Virus record (IMG/VR): IMGVR_UViG_3300036886_000438
Span: 1-31,720 of that record
Direction: 5' to 3' (one strand)
Origin: a virus
DNA length: 31,720 nt
Below, in pieces: positions 31,652-31,720 of this stretch; positions within the stretch are counted from its first letter, which is position 1, and every line of letters begins with the position of its first letter. A model generated the notes under the pieces. That model made no database searches. It was not told where the DNA came from and saw only the letters and a list, made by a program, of their open reading frames with translations. The position numbers and the translations under genes are program-made.

Positions 31652-31720
31652 ATGTCTAATTTTTTTAACTTTTCAAAAAACAAAAAAGAACAGTCTTATT
31701 CAATTAATCAAAAAAATGTA
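31652..31720 (+). CDS. Start of a further plus-strand gene (runs off window)
   Basis: ATG 31652 follows CGGAGGG. The 23 visible codons encode a Phe/Asn/Lys-rich start (MSNFFNFSKNKKEQSYSIN). Too little is present to assign a function. Confidence 0.6.
   Translation, partial: MSNFFNFSKNKKEQSYSINQKNV

Noticed and set aside
1-31720. A CRISPR array
   Set aside because: No regularly spaced direct repeats were seen. The only repeated elements are promoters and inverted repeats.

Overview
The window is a stretch of a large, AT-rich tailed bacteriophage (Caudoviricetes) genome. It carries a GpA-like large terminase, a major capsid protein, a capsid maturation protease, a tail or baseplate spike and a single-chain multisubunit-type RNA polymerase. 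Genes are dense, often overlap by a few bases, and mostly have strong GGAGG-type ribosome binding sites. TAA, TAG and TGA all end genes, so the code looks standard. The host cannot be named from the sequence. Strong Shine-Dalgarno sites and low GC would fit a low-GC bacterium, but that is weak evidence.

Layout. Most of the window is one minus-strand virion block. Read from high to low coordinates it holds: a fused beta-beta' RNA polymerase (30717-24382), a disordered DUF5661-like protein, a spike protein (23156-21801), three unassigned probable virion proteins (21751-18863), then after an interruption a possible terminase partner (13972-12932), the large terminase (12930-11290), an HNH endonuclease, small membrane-like virion proteins (8470-5654), an intein-containing maturation protease (5648-2723), a scaffold-like acidic protein (2621-1689), a possible decoration protein and the start of the major capsid gene (593-1). 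No portal was recognised. Plus-strand genes sit in islands inside this block: 8599-9000, 14122-18559, 23319-23453 and from 30885 on. Five of the plus-strand units carry the same bipartite promoter, ATGTTAT-N18-ATAACTATA.

The most interesting region is 14.5-18.9 kb. It holds a compact reverse transcriptase cassette: a DHH-family phosphoesterase, a retron-like reverse transcriptase with a cysteine-rich insertion, a complete RNase HI and a 50-residue protein, with overlapping reading frames. Immediately upstream is a roughly 300-nt structured RNA with its own promoter and terminator and a 16-bp closing stem. Downstream are two more structured RNAs, one with two mutually exclusive helices ahead of its terminator. 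RNA template, reverse transcriptase, RNase H and nuclease together would form a self-contained phage system for making and trimming an RNA-DNA product. That is inference from gene content and order.

Three selfish elements lie within about 10 kb of morphogenesis genes: an intein with a LAGLIDADG endonuclease, inserted directly after the probable catalytic serine of the maturation protease and split over two frames; a free-standing HNH endonuclease overlapping the terminase; and a 1.27-kb TnpB element whose pre-insertion junction can be rebuilt exactly. A short motif of the form hydrophobic-x-Lys-x-Ala recurs through nearly all the probable virion proteins and may be a processing or packaging signal.
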